Made by a program: the position numbers and the translations under genes. 64,000 nucleotides of DNA, from assembly GCA_018389105.1 (NCBI GenBank), contig JACATO010002127.1, positions 1,488,001 through 1,552,000 of the forward strand, in the 5' to 3' direction. Source of the DNA: Nautilus pompilius (lineage: Eukaryota; Mollusca; Cephalopoda; Nautilida; Nautilidae). Within the stretch, counting starts at the first letter, position 1. The number at the start of each line of letters is the position of its first letter. Below the pieces are notes generated by a model that worked only from the letters and a program-made list of their open reading frames with translations, did no database searches and was not told the DNA's origin. This document shows, piece by piece, positions 11,483 to 23,960 of this stretch.

Positions 11483-13828
11483 AATGCTGAATATTTTAAA
11501 GTGTATCATCTAAAGAAAGCACCACATTCAACAATCTTACGTGATAATTCAGGAGCGTTTACTACTTAGTTTTCGAATTACACATTTAATTTCTTATTTT
11601 CAGGGGTAAATACATCCTTTTAAAACATTTGGATTAGAATATATATTGGACAGTTCTGCTATAGACATTAGCTAATCATGTATGGCGACTGTCACGTCTA
11701 GGATAAGTACAGACCGTGATGACTGTGAATGCTCAATGTTGAGGAAGTAGCTTTAGAAAACAAAATATCTGGCACAAACAGGTGCGGTTTATGATACTCT
11801 CCATCCTGATTTTGGTTATCAAGAAGCTAACAAAACTACATTATCGTATTACACGTTTCAAATCAATCACGCCTGATTTATTTCCACACTTTATTAGGTA
11901 AACTTATCAGTGATGAATTAAATTGATCCGCGTTATAGCTTTATGTAAAAGATGTTTTCTTATTTATTTTTTAAATTTGTTTTTATCTGAAGTAACAAAC
12001 CGAATCCTGCACATGGATGGACAACAGGCTGCTGCTACTCTGTGTATATTTATATTAATTCTCAAATAAACCTTCAAACTATGATCTGGTTAATTCAAGC
12101 TGCCATATTTACCGATTAGCTCAGCTACACAGCTGACTCTGTCGAATAAATAAAAACCTGAAATCGAACATACAGAGAAATCTGCATTTTCGCAGTCGTT
12201 GTCTCTTTCATTTATAAATCCAGATTTATAGAGATTTTTTCTTATTTTTCGCGATGAAAAATGAATTTTCAGACAAATAAATTACGAAACAGCGGCATAA
12301 CTTTAAAATACGAAACCGAAAACGTGTGCATGCAATAAATATTCAATTATTGGATTTCCGAGTGACATCCTCGAATTTGTTGACAATGCGTACATCATAG
12401 AGTCAAGGTCATTACCCGTTACCTATCAACTGACGAACCTTTGACCACTGACCTCTCGGCCAATCCCAGATACCTCCACACGGGTCTTAAGTAAGAATGA
12501 TAGTTTTGATCTGTTTTAGAGATATGTAAGTGGTGGTGCTAATACTAGGTGAATGGCGCTATTATCGAGTAACTGACCGATAATAGATACTAATTTGTCA
12601 CAGACCTTTAGACGTTGCCATTGGCGTCATGAATTACTGGATTTTAACATAAAGGATAATAATTCGTCACTCACATTTATTACGAAGATTTTCGTCTTTG
12701 CCACTAAATTTATTTTAAACGTTTTAAGTTAACACTTTGGTTATTGACAGATAACCATCTAAGACAAACTACTGAAGGGTCCGCGTACCAGCGAATTTTC
12801 AATGGATTGTCACGTAGCTAGTTTTAAGCACACATTTCTCACCCTAATTACTCTGTATTACTACCATTATGGTATATATTAAGATTGAAAAAGATTAATT
12901 TCTTGTGAGACTAAATGAACTAATAAAAGGAAAAACAGAATTTGTTATCGAAATATTGTTAAAATTATAAATACCAAGGTTCATGAAACATTATTGTACG
13001 GTAAACAATAGAATTTAAATCTGTCAGAAAGAAAAAATGTAAGGTTTATTAGTGACAAAACGGTAAATGGGGAATATATGCAACTATAAGCATCAATAAA
13101 ATTATTTGTTAATAATTATGGTTACTAATATAATTTTGAATGTCTGTTATCGGATCTTTAGTTAACTGATTTCTCCATTTATCAGACTTAGGTGTATCTG
13201 CTCCCTGCGAATGCTTAGATCGCTGGTTTTCAGATGGTCAGCATCCTTCACACTTGTTGTTTGTCGATCGGTTGTATTCTTCCCCGCTAGTGATTTTAAT
13301 CAGTAATAATAATTGTAACTGCAACGTGTTGTCTGATAACCCTGATCATAGTCCGGCTAGTGTTTTGGTAAGTAATGCAAAAAAGAGAGCGCGTATTTCT
13401 CAGTATTAAGCAAAACTAAAGAAAGAGCAAGAAGCTGCTGAATAAGCGGGTGAACACTTGTTTAAAAACAGCCCATCCAGACGTCCGATTTATAGATAAT
13501 TACGTTCTTGTTTTAGCTTTGCTTTTATTTACCCTTTGTATAAAACGCACCACTTAGTAAGGGCTAATTATGTTTAGAAGAGAGTCCAGTAGACGAGCCG
13601 CACGGTAATTATGAAGGACTAAATGACTCAGCATCGCATTTTTGGCTCACATTACGAACGTTGTGGAAAACCTGTTCCCTTGTAACGGTGAAAATGAAGT
13701 GAACTGCCACTCGAAAGTCCCTCCTAGATTCTCTGCATTTCTGGATGTCGGAGAAGATCCCGTAGAAAATCCACGTAGCTGCAGGTGAAGAAGGGCGAGA
13801 AGAAACAGAGAAGTACGACGTTAAACAG
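11480..13828. other. non-coding stretch, nothing identified
   Basis: AT-rich sequence without any reading frame of note on either strand. No inverted repeat, RNA signature or transposase motif could be recognised. Confidence 0.55.
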
Positions 13829-13904
13829 ATCCGTCTCCGGGTATTGAACCCGAAAGTTCAACATTTGTATTAAAGTAGGCTAACCACCGGACTATAGCGC
13901 AACC
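13829..13904 (-). repeat. tRNA-like fragment (probable SINE head)
   Basis: On the minus strand TAGTCCGGTGGTTAG resembles an A box with D arm, and TCGGG-TTCAATA-CCCGG forms a good T arm with a B-box-like loop (13837-13853 in plus coordinates). The 5' and 3' acceptor strands do not pair, so this is not a functional tRNA. It fits a tRNA-derived short interspersed element or a tRNA pseudogene. The GC-richer sequence at 13680-13828 would be its body. Confidence 0.5.
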
Positions 13905-13915
13905 CAAAACTTTAA

Positions 13916-15466
13916 TTAAGCAAGTTAAAAACTTAGCTATTTATCAACTGCTATTTCAGCTCACCATTAATTCAATTATTTAGTTTTTTTTTTTCCAGCG
14001 TCCAAGGATAGCTATCCTCGGGTCTTTATCTTAATTTGTAAATACTGAAAACATTAATTTTTATGGGTTTCGATAAACCACTGAACAAGAGAATGAGTCA
14101 TTATGAAGGTTGTAGGCACAATTATGAGTATAATACGCAGAAGAGGATTAATTTCCTTTATCAGACTTTGATTTTATTGAATTCTTTTATAGCCTTACAC
14201 TTTAAATATTTTTTAAGATCTTTTGATTTGACAGATTGGAGAAGAGCGAGGAATAATTTGAAGGCGTCTGTTGTATTTTTCATTAAGCGCATATTCAGTT
14301 TAACGGAGACTGTAAGCACTTGACAGACTCACGCCCTGCGTACGTGTTGACAGAGAGAAGACGAGCGCCCCCTATTATTATTTTTCATTAATTGCTGTGT
14401 TGGAATTTAAATAATCGTTGATTGAATAACCATCGCTTGTACGAGAGGTAGACGATTCTTTTCTGAAAGTCGATTCCTTTCAAGGAAAAAAAAAAATAGA
14501 TTGTGTATGCCAGATGGGAAGCAATTTTACCCTCTTCAAATCTGTAATACTCAGCAAAAGTTGTGCCATATAGGCAGACACACAGTTCCTTCTTCATCAA
14601 TGCAATCCTTTTTGATGACACGGTTCCATCCCACGTGTTTCGCATTAGAAGTGTGGTGTCTAAACATAGCCATCCAGCAAAACCCTGATGGCGGTTCTTG
14701 GTTGGGATGGTATAAGGTGGGTAAAAGATTAAAACGTTGATTGAGAGTTAGCAAAATATATGAAAGAAGTTATTATAAAATTAGAATAGAGCACATCCAT
14801 AGATTTAACGAAATTGCTTTTAGATAATCAAATTGATTTATTTTAATAGTATCGAACTCTCGCTTTAAAAATCATCGTTTGATTTTATGTGTACAACGAC
14901 TGCGCACAATACATGGATTTCCCTTTACATGATTAAGAAATTCGTCAAATCCTAATTTACAATGTCAAAAAATAAATTATTTTAGAACTCGTAATGTTTT
15001 CCTGACTTTGCCTGTTTATATGCGGAACTGCAACAGCGCATCTTCCAGCATTTATTGATGATAAAGAATCCGTATTGACAACGAAGCGAGATAGAGTAAG
15101 AGGCGTTTTAATTCAATGAGCTTTTGGTCGTAATGATTTGTTGTGGTTTTATCAAAAGAAACCAAAATAAGATTTAAAACAATAAACGGTTTTTTAAAAA
15201 GTACAGACTAACGGATAAATAAAGGTAACTTCAGAACCGCGTTTAGCGGCTTTACAGAAACTGTTTATGTCAAACCAAACTATTCGGCGAGAAAAATGTG
15301 CTTTTTAGAATTATTTAGGATTAAATTAATCCAAATTTCTATTTTAATGATCGAAATAGAGACAGTTAGTAATTATTGTTTCAGACTTTCCTTTTTACAG
15401 AAATTAGCATGTTGCGAGACAAACAAACATTGTCTTTCATCATCTTTAATCCCTTTAATTCAAACC
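13916..15466. other. non-coding stretch with a diverged interspersed repeat
   Basis: 14063-14323 is an open frame of 86 codons without recognisable domain. Around 14560-14690 (minus strand) lies a sequence shared in diverged form with 48600-48720; see the repeat entry. A 14-base palindrome AGGATAGCTATCCT at 14005-14018 is of the size expected by chance. Confidence 0.45.
14560..14690 (-). repeat. diverged interspersed repeat, copy 1 (partner at 48600)
   Basis: On the minus strand this copy reads GGATTGCATTGATGAAGAAG, and the copy near 48640 reads AGATTATATTAATGAAGAAG, in the same orientation and with similar flanks over about 70 bases. In translation one frame gives KKDCIDEEGT here and TKDYINEEGS there, so the ancestor may have been coding. 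The family is not recognised. Confidence 0.45.
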
Positions 15467-15531
15467 ACGTGGTGGTCCAATGGTAGGCGGGCAATGAAAG
15501 CCCGAGTTTAAATCTTGATCCGTTCTAAATA
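15467..15531 (+). repeat. tRNA-like fragment (possible SINE head)
   Basis: GGTGGTCCAATGGTAGGC (15471-15488) resembles an A box and D arm, and GAGTTTAAATCTTGATCC (from 15504) resembles a B box and T arm with substitutions. The region between is too short and does not fold as a proper anticodon arm, so a decayed tRNA-derived element is more likely than a tRNA gene. Confidence 0.35.
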
Positions 15532-16758
15532 GGTTTGATATGACCCCTTAACAGGTTTTCTCTCGCTTTACTTTATTATGGGCAGCGTTAATTTACATCG
15601 ATTTTCTTCTGCATATGAAAAATTGTGAGTTTAAGTTGGGATTTTCAAGATGCTTGAGATAGAGATTTCGAGAGAGACTGAGTTTTCACTTTTCCCACTA
15701 ATTAAGATACCCAAAAAATACACTATTAACCTGCTTGGTTGTCAATGAGGTTGATACTCAGCATCTTCTCTCAGTTCAAAATCTGAAATAAGATTTACTA
15801 ATTTCAGTGTTGTTTGGCAGCAAAGACTTACTAGAATACTTTCCAAACAGGTTATTTAAGTTACATTTTCATATTTTATACAAATACTTTTAGTTTCAAT
15901 TCTAAGTAACTTTAGAAATGTGTTGCATTTACACAACAGCATGGTTAATTAAGCACATTCAACCCTATTGATCGCTAAGGACACTAATTGTTTGGTTATA
16001 GAAAATATATATATCCAATCACACATCATTTCTTTACATTTCTAAATGTTAGTCTTTTATCGTGTGACAGTATTTAAGGGTCTAGGTAATGTAATGGTGA
16101 TATTATTAGAAAGTTGTAAATTTTAATATAAGTTAGTAAACGTCACTCGTCCATACACTTTTTTGAATTAGAAAATGCTTAAAAATAACGTTTTTATTTA
16201 AGCATTTACAAAATATTCACTGATGGATTTGTTTCCCAGTGATAGTTTATAGATGCCACATACTTTCAACATTCTAAAAAGAAAACTATAAATTTCTAAA
16301 TATGGAAAGTACTCTCACTTTTTGTAGGGTTATTTTATATTTGTTTTATCAAATGCCCTCATCTTTTGCATTTCAGATCTATTTCGTCTCTGTGTTTTTT
16401 CGGTAATATCCGGTACAGGGCTTTGAGCTTGTGCTGTTATTATCAATGCTTCAGTTCTTGCTTTAAGACCAGAGATTCTTGGTCACTGACTGGATTTTCC
16501 TTTATCTACTTCTGGATTGGTCATTCTAGTTAGGTATCGACTACGCTTCGGTTTCTTGTGGCACGTTTCATTCTTCTCCTTTATTTCTTTGCCATTTTTA
16601 AGGTTTTCAGCTTTCTGAGATCGGGAATCTCTGATATTTTCAGCCAACTCACGAATGATTTTTGGCTTTCTAATATGAGACAGTCATCTTTCTCTCTCAA
16701 GGGATTATCGTATAGGGGCATCTCGATATTTGAGACCTGTTAACCCATTACATCTATA
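15532..16758. other. non-coding stretch, nothing identified
   Basis: AT-rich sequence with a pyrimidine-rich end (16350-16740). A 61-codon frame at 16558-16743 shows no recognisable domain. Confidence 0.5.
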
Positions 16759-16799
<41 letters not shown>

Positions 16800-16848
16800 T
16801 ATTATTATTATTTATTATTATATTATTATTATTATTATTATTATTATA

Positions 16849-16884
<36 letters not shown>

Positions 16885-16898
16885 TATTATTATTATTA

Positions 16899-16941
<43 letters not shown>

Positions 16942-16943
16942 TA
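16759..16943. repeat. (TTA)n microsatellite
   Basis: About 185 bases of TTA/ATT trinucleotides with occasional one-base slips (TATATT, TTTATT). The long open frame across it (poly-leucine, isoleucine and tyrosine) is a by-product of the repeat. Confidence 0.97.
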
Positions 16944-18236
16944 ATAAGTATCAGGCTGTTTCTCTAGCTTGGTGAGGTAAAATTTAAATCCTCCCGAGCT
17001 TCAGTTTGCTAAAATTACTGTATTTAACATTTTACAGTGAGCAACAATGTTTTTGTTGGCTGAAAATGATACGTAAAAGAGCACGCCACCTTTTCTGTTA
17101 AATATTGGACAAAACAGATATTTGGTGCATTTTTATCCCATTTTATTCTGCATATTACGAAAGAAAAAATGTAGAATATTAAATAAAGGAAACATGAGAA
17201 TCATCGAGCACCTAACCTATATTCGGTTTAATTATTTAACAAAATCGCCTTTCTGTAAACATAAAACACCTATTGGACATTAACATGTTTTATAAAACCT
17301 TTATTAAAATCATCAGATAGTAAAAAAAAAAAATTTATAACCCACAAATTATTTTACGAGAAAAATAAAAAAAAAAACAGTAACTGAGATATTTTACTAA
17401 GAAAGATTAAGTTACCTTTTCTAACACTTGGAAATACTTTTAAAAGGTCCACAACAGCTAGTCACATACAATTGGTTAGACCAAGAATAGATTATAGAAA
17501 CCATTAGCCACATTGTATTGTCTCAAAACGTTGGATCCAATTACTTGACGTAAGCTCTTTCATGCCAGAAATTAATTTTCAGGAAGTGAAATACTGAATG
17601 TAAATGTGACTTGACATTTTAAAAAAATTTAAGACTGCTATTCTTTAAGCGGCGTAAGTCCAATCAGAAACGCGAAAGCAGGTCTCCACGAAAGATTCAC
17701 GTACACAAAGCACAGAGAATATTTCACATGATTGTGTGAAGATACGAAAAGCGAAGCATTCGCATCGACAAGCCATTAGCCACTGCTCAAACGGATTTCC
17801 CCAGGCAGGCTCTTTTATAGATCTTGCTAGTTGTAGAGACTATTCGAAATTAAGAAAAGCCGATCAGTTAGCTAGTCGCTCAGCTTTCTGCAAAGTCTAG
17901 TCTAACACAAACCACTCAACAAATTCGAACCACGATTACCTCTGTAAATTTAAATGATCTCAATTTTCAAGTTCCTCACAACTTAAAGAATATCTGCGAT
18001 GAAGTTTAGTTGTCTACAACTGTTGGTAGAGAGCCGAAACTTTCAAGAATGTTCCAACTTAAAATCACAAATACTTTTGAGTTCCATAATGAAAATGTAA
18101 ATTTACTTACGTTGAAAAAGAAACGATCATTTCAGTGTCGTATCTCCAATCAGTTTAAAGAACACTGCTGGGGGAAATTCACGAAACCTAAAAGTCCGAC
18201 AACAATTTTAGAATAGTTTTTAGAATGCTTCTATTA
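16944..18236. other. non-coding stretch, nothing identified
   Basis: No recognisable reading frame; the 68-codon frame at 18010-18216 resembles nothing known to me. The part 17640-17900 is slightly richer in GC. Confidence 0.5.
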
Positions 18237-18239
18237 CTG

Positions 18240-18870
18240 CTTTACCTAAATAAGTTTCCTTAATTCTGGGTATCTGAGTGCATTTTCCATCTATTTTTTT
18301 TTTTAGAAGACATGTCCAATGATTTCACTGTAACTTATAGATGGCTTCTATGTTTTATCTTTAAAGATTACGCTCTCACAGCCTTTTTTATTTCAGTCAT
18401 TAAAAATAAGATACATATTACGCCTAAATTTTTAGTGATAATATTTAGATGGCTTTCTTTTTTGTCATTTATAAAAGGTAATGTATAGATGACGGTTTTT
18501 GTTTAATCTCTAAAAATGTTCGGATGGCTTTCTTTGACTCAGCCATTAAGAAAAAATATAGATGATATTTTTGTATCACTATCAAAAGCATTATGACATT
18601 GAAATGGTTTTATTTGTTTAAATATTTAAAGATAACTTCTCAACTGGCTTTATGTATGTCAGTCATTAAAGATGAAATACTAACGTTTTCTTTATACCAG
18701 TCAATAAAGATAATTTCAGATCACGATATTTGTTTTAATCTTTAAAGATTATGCAGGACACTTTCGTTTTATATCAGTTGTTAAAGATGAAAAAGGTAAT
18801 ATTACCTGAGCAGAATTTACTAGCAACTTTCAATATTTCTTAGTTTAAATCCAAAACGCCTTTAATATTT
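18240..18870. repeat. degenerate tandem array, period about 42 bp
   Basis: Phrases of the form GATGGCTTTCTTTT followed by TCAGTCATTAAAGAT recur at irregular spacing, for example near 18339, 18380, 18448, 18488, 18533, 18603, 18645 and 18755. Units differ by many substitutions and short length changes, so this is an old, eroded minisatellite. No coding potential. Confidence 0.65.
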
Positions 18871-18879
18871 CTAATAAAA

Positions 18880-19490
18880 GTTTGATGGCTTTTAAAATTC
18901 AACAAAATATTTACGAAACGATATTTTCCTCCCATAATTTTATACGCTTGAAGATTGTAATTTCTGACAAAGCGAAATGTTATATTTATTTAGAGCCTTC
19001 GTTTTATACTCTTAATTGTTCTTCAAACTTAGCTGTATTTTATTCCGTGTCATATGCTTTTTATTTATTATTTGTTTTGTTCATAATACAGTTAAACAAA
19101 CTCGGGCTGCCAACACTTTCCATGAACAATCTATTGTTCTTATAGAAATTTTCCTAACGTCCCTATTCGATCGTTGAAATTAATCAACTAAAAGTTTAAT
19201 AACAATTTATTTAATTTAAAATTATTCTTTGAAAAAATGTAAAGTGATTGCAATTTTCAAATTATTTACTATCATTTAACAAGATAATTATCTTTTGAGT
19301 AAATCACAAAACTAATTTTGCTTTATACAGCTGTTCGATGAGTCTGTACCATAAACGTCTGTCTAGGAAGTTCAGAAAAATCTACAGACGTCAACAGTGA
19401 ATGATCTCACACCTACCTCTAACCAAAAAGAATGTTTGTAGCTTTAGGATACAAACGGGTTTTTTTTTATAATCACTGAATCTTATTATA
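18880..19490. other. non-coding flank of the Tc1 element
   Basis: AT-rich; a hydrophobic 87-codon frame at 18882-19145 has no recognised domain and is probably chance. The TA at 19489-19490 is the insertion site of the transposon that follows. Confidence 0.45.
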
Positions 19491-20961
19491 CAGCGGTGTG
19501 CAAAAGTCTTGCATAAAAATGACTAGACTTAGAAAATGGGTTCTTATTTTGTAGAAATTAGAAACTATTGTATGTTTTCGGTTTTAATTGAAAGGTATCG
19601 GTGACTTTAAACGATGTATAACACTAAGATCCATTTTGTAATTGCACAGTCAAAATTTAAATATTAACAAAAAAATTTGCATGAAATCGGCGAATGCAAA
19701 AGTGTTGCATAAACTACAAAATATTAGAATATATATTTTGTGCTATAATAGTTTAGGATGGTAGAAAATAAATATTAAAAACTGTCATTTTCCACTATTC
19801 TGATTCATTTTTGTTCAATATAGTGATGCCGAGAGCCCGATATTTGACCCCCGAACAGCGGGTCACAATCGTTCACATGAAAGAAGATGGAGAAACTGAG
19901 TGGGTCATTGCGGATCGTATCGGTTGCAATCAGTCGACGATATCTCGCACCCTGAAACGTTGGAAAGCCTAATTTCGAACCGCAGAGCCGGCAGACCACG
20001 GAAAACGACGGCTCGACAGGATCGTCTGATCGCCTGCATGTCGAACTCGGACCGATTCCGCACTTCCACCAACACCCAGACCGCCTTTTCAAGGCACCAT
20101 GGGATCCAGTTGGCCTCGTGCACCATCAGACGGCGCTTGATCCACATGGGACTGTTCGAGCGATCGGCACAGAAGAAGCCGTTCATCAGTCTGGACAATC
20201 GTCGAAAGCGACTACCGACTCTGCATGCAGGGGGGAGATTCGGCCATGGTTTTGGGCTGTTTACAATCATCCGGTGTCGGTCGGTTGCATCATGTGGAGG
20301 GTCGAATGAATGCTCATGACTATGCTAAGATCGTCTCGGACATTGTTGAACCGTATATGTGTGACCACATTCCCACTGAAGGCCATCTATCAGCTAGACA
20401 ACGCCCCCATCCGCACAGCTAGGAGTGTCATGGCTTTGATGGCAGAATTGCGAATCCCCCTACTCGACTGCTCGGCTCAAAGCCCGGATCTCAATCCCAT
20501 CGAAATATCCAGACACTCGATTAAACTCAGCGTTAAGTGCCAAAAAACCGATTTGAAACGGAAAATCGAGGAAGCCTGGTCGGAGTTCAGTAGTGACAAT
20601 TGTCAGCGTTTGGTAGCCAGCATGCCTCGTCGTTGTGAACAAGTTATCAAGAATTTCTGATATTCTACTCATTATTGATAGATCTGATCACTTTCTGCAT
20701 AATTGGAATTGAATCTGAATTGGTTAGATAGCTGTCTAGATTTTATGCAACACTTTTGCACTGGTTGATTTGATGCAAATGATTTTCTAAAAATTATAAC
20801 GTTTCTTACCGTGAAACAATATGCTTGATATTATTGGAATATATGCACAACAGTAATATAGAAATACTTTAATGAACAAGATTTGATAACAACTGCTTTC
20901 GACAAAATGCGAGATAATTTACAGGAAAATTATTTTTATGCAAGAATTTTGCACACCGCTG
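19491..20961 (+). mobile_element. Tc1-like transposon, copy A, with IR/DR-type ends
   Basis: The ends are CAGCGGTGTGCAAAAGTCTT (19491) and its near-complement ...TTTTGCACACCGCTG (ending 20961). TA precedes the left end; the right side reads TC, so that copy of the target site has mutated. Each end carries a second, internal copy of the motif about 195 bases inwards (TGCAAAAGTGTTGCATAAAC at 19695; its complement at 20742-20760). This gives inverted repeats of about 220 bases that each hold two direct repeats, the arrangement known from Sleeping Beauty-like members of the Tc1 group. The length is 1471 bases against 1591 in copy B at 52003, mainly because of an internal deletion. Confidence 0.93.
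19826..20660 (+). pseudogene. Tc1-like transposase, copy A, broken
   Basis: The chosen start is the ATG at 19826 (MPRARYLTPEQR), aligned with the ATG at 52336 in copy B. A first helix-turn-helix with CNQSTISRTLKRW is followed by a 10-base deletion, which puts a stop right after KRWKA. RRAGRPRKT, the GRPR hook between the two DNA-binding subdomains, is present in another frame. A larger deletion of about 150 bases near 20213 removes the region with the first catalytic aspartate. The C-terminal part (20310-20660) is open and keeps QLDNAP (aspartate codon 20397-20399) and SPDLNPIE (glutamate codon 20502-20504). These are exactly 35 codons apart, so 34 residues lie between, as required for DD34E enzymes. 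It also keeps MVLGCLQSS, a variant of the Tc1 MVWGC motif, which copy B lacks. This protein cannot be made whole. Confidence 0.9.
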
Positions 20962-23960
20962 TCGTTTAATAAATCTTGAATTAAGAACTGTTAATGAATG
21001 ACCTCGTGTTGTAGAATGTTTAGGACATTTAAAATTAAAATTTACTATTTAAAAGACTTCAGTTTACCTTTTAATTTTGATTACAGGAGTGAATTCTTAT
21101 TTTTTTGCTTTCATTATATAATTGTTTTCTTTGTTTTTATTAAAATTGCATAAAGAATATTTCGTTTCTTTTCTTTTCAGTCACGTGGATTAGATGCGGT
21201 GTATCCTAAATGATCTTCAAATTAATCCAATAAAACTCTTTTATATTCAGAACAGTAGTGTTTGATCGTGTTTGTTTCCGTGCTTTCTATAATTTTTAGA
21301 TCATTGATTTAGTTTTATTGATTACCTATTTGTACACTGTTTTATTACGCGTATATCTTTTAGTGTTAGTGCCTTATAAACCTAAATTATTTAATTATGT
21401 TATTATTTCAAATTTTAAATCTTGTGATTTATATCCGTGATAAATACAGGAAAAATCTGAATGATTTGAGTAGTAATTATGTGGGCGGGATTAATGTTAT
21501 ACAATTAACACTTTAAAATTAAAATTATTCAAATTAACAATATGATATTTTGATTTCATATTTAAGTTAAATATATTTTAATTTTATCTTAAATTACTGT
21601 AAACAAAAATTGGGATATGATCAAAACTTATAGACTGCACAGACATTATGCATGAGAGGAAAATTCTAAAATCAATAATCTGATGACATTGGGTATTTTT
21701 AACCTTACAGATGATAGATCTAAATAACAACACGAGATACATTTTTAATAAATTTTTATTATTCTTATCTATCTTTCTTAATAATATGTAAAATAACCAC
21801 TAATAATAAATTTAATTAAAATTCAAATGAGTAAACCAAGATCATAGTAATTATACGCGCATTATTTAAAAAAGTTAAAAATTGGAATGAAGATTCTATT
21901 ATTGTAGTTATTTAAACAGAATATTAGAAATTAAAAGAAGTTACGTTTCTGATTGAAATATTTATTACTTATAAAAATAAGCATAAATGACTACAAATCC
22001 CAGTGATTTATTTCATTGTTTACAAAAAAGGCGCTGTATATTATAAATGGAAACAAAATAATATGCTTATTTGAATTTTATCTCATATTAATAATTTTAA
22101 AAACATCAACGAAAAACATTATAGGAAAATATCTCCAAAATTAAGAGAGGAAAACAAATTCTTTTGTGTAAATAAGAAGGAATAACGATGCATCTAGTGT
22201 TTATATTATTATATTATTTATAAGATATATATAAATTGAAAGTGAAGACAGAATGTTATGTTGATTACAGTTTACTGCTTAAAAGTTACTATTTAGAAAA
22301 CATATGAGAAACTAAATATCCTAGTGATTAAGCTAATATTAACCGAATTAGTAAAAACTGAAAAAAATGGAAACTAAATAGAGAGCAGTATTAATATATG
22401 TATTGAATTAAAATAATTCAGAGCAACCCTCGCCAGGGCCGTGAGTTTTGCATCTCCTTAGAATTTCATAATTTTGTTTTATAAAGTTAAATTAAACCTG
22501 CTTAATTTTCCTAACAATGCTACGTATCGAAGTGCGTGCCACTTGGAAGTTTTGCCACGTACATAATGGTAAAATGACCAAAATTGAAAAATGTGAGAAT
22601 TTGATAATCTAACCTGAAATAAATAGTTTTCGAAAAGAGCCCATAAACTACGACAAGTGTAAGTTAGTTAGATGTATACAAACGTAAACATCTAAATTGG
22701 GCTATATGACCATGGCTTGGAAATAGATTTTGTTCTCTTTTTTCTAGGGTGGTTGAAGATTTTTGGCAATGGTTGTATATATTCTGTTCATTAATTTTTA
22801 TTAATAAAAGATACAAGTAATAATTTAAGAAGTAAAATATTGTGAACTTTAAGTATTATTTCTGAAATTACGAAGGCATAGGGGATACAGTATCACGGTC
22901 ATTACAGTTATGATATTAACTAAAATGTATAGTAATTATATTCGAAACGAATACCAAATCACTTATAGGAGAAAATATAGATAGATGTATTACATCGGTT
23001 ACAAGTCTCTTAAACTTAAAAATGCAGAAGGTTAATATAAGAATAATCTATGAAGCACAGTATTAATAAATTGTCCTAAATGAGTGAAAAAAATCAACTA
23101 AGTTTATAATATTTATCTTATTTATGAAAACGCAGAAGGGACAATATATTATTGTAATTGCTTTTCTTTTATTTACTGTAGTTTATAGTAATTGATACAA
23201 AAAACATAATTTATGAAAATTGTATGTGCATCTTTAAATTATCATTAATAAAAATTACAAAGAAAAACATATTTTTGATAAAATTAACCATTATTTATAA
23301 AAGTAAAAATTAGTCATTATTGTATTTACCACAGATTTAAGTAAGGAAACTTTAGGACCATTACAGATGTATTATTTATATAATTAGTAAACATTTGAGA
23401 GAGAAACCAAATATCATGTTTACTAAAACTTTATTGTTTGCACACAAAAGTAAAATTTATCATTTTTTTTTCATTTTCAAAAAACAGTCATATATTTTAA
23501 AATTTCGATTTCACCTAAAATTCGCTCTTAAATATCATAAATTAAATGATCTTGATTCCTCTAATGTATTCTTATGAATAACATATATTAGTATCTTTGA
23601 TATGTTTTCTTTCTTTATTTATAATATAAGTACAGAAATATCACCATCATTTGTAGTTACAGTAGGTGTTTTTATAAATAATATCTATAATACATTGTCC
23701 GCCATACTTTTTAATGAGCGTTCCTTCCCTGTAAGAAGTAATAGCCTTTTTACGGCTGTTGTCATAAACAGATCCATAACAAATCTCATTAATATGATTA
23801 TCTGCATGGTATGCTGTACCACTCAAACAGTTATATAATCATTATAAGTGATTAACAAAGTCATTTTTAAACTACTTCTATAATTTTCAAATGACATAAT
23901 ATAACGAGTAATGTTTTATATTAATGTCTAATATTAATTTTTATTGACAAATGGTATTTC
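20962..23960. other. very AT-rich non-coding stretch
   Basis: About 3 kb of very AT-rich sequence. Frames at 23395-23577 and 23602-23838 are short, hydrophobic and unrecognised. No repeat unit or RNA gene was found. Confidence 0.55.

Noticed and set aside
14005..14018. Palindrome AGGATAGCTATCCT
   Set aside because: A 14-base palindrome is expected several times by chance in 64 kb.
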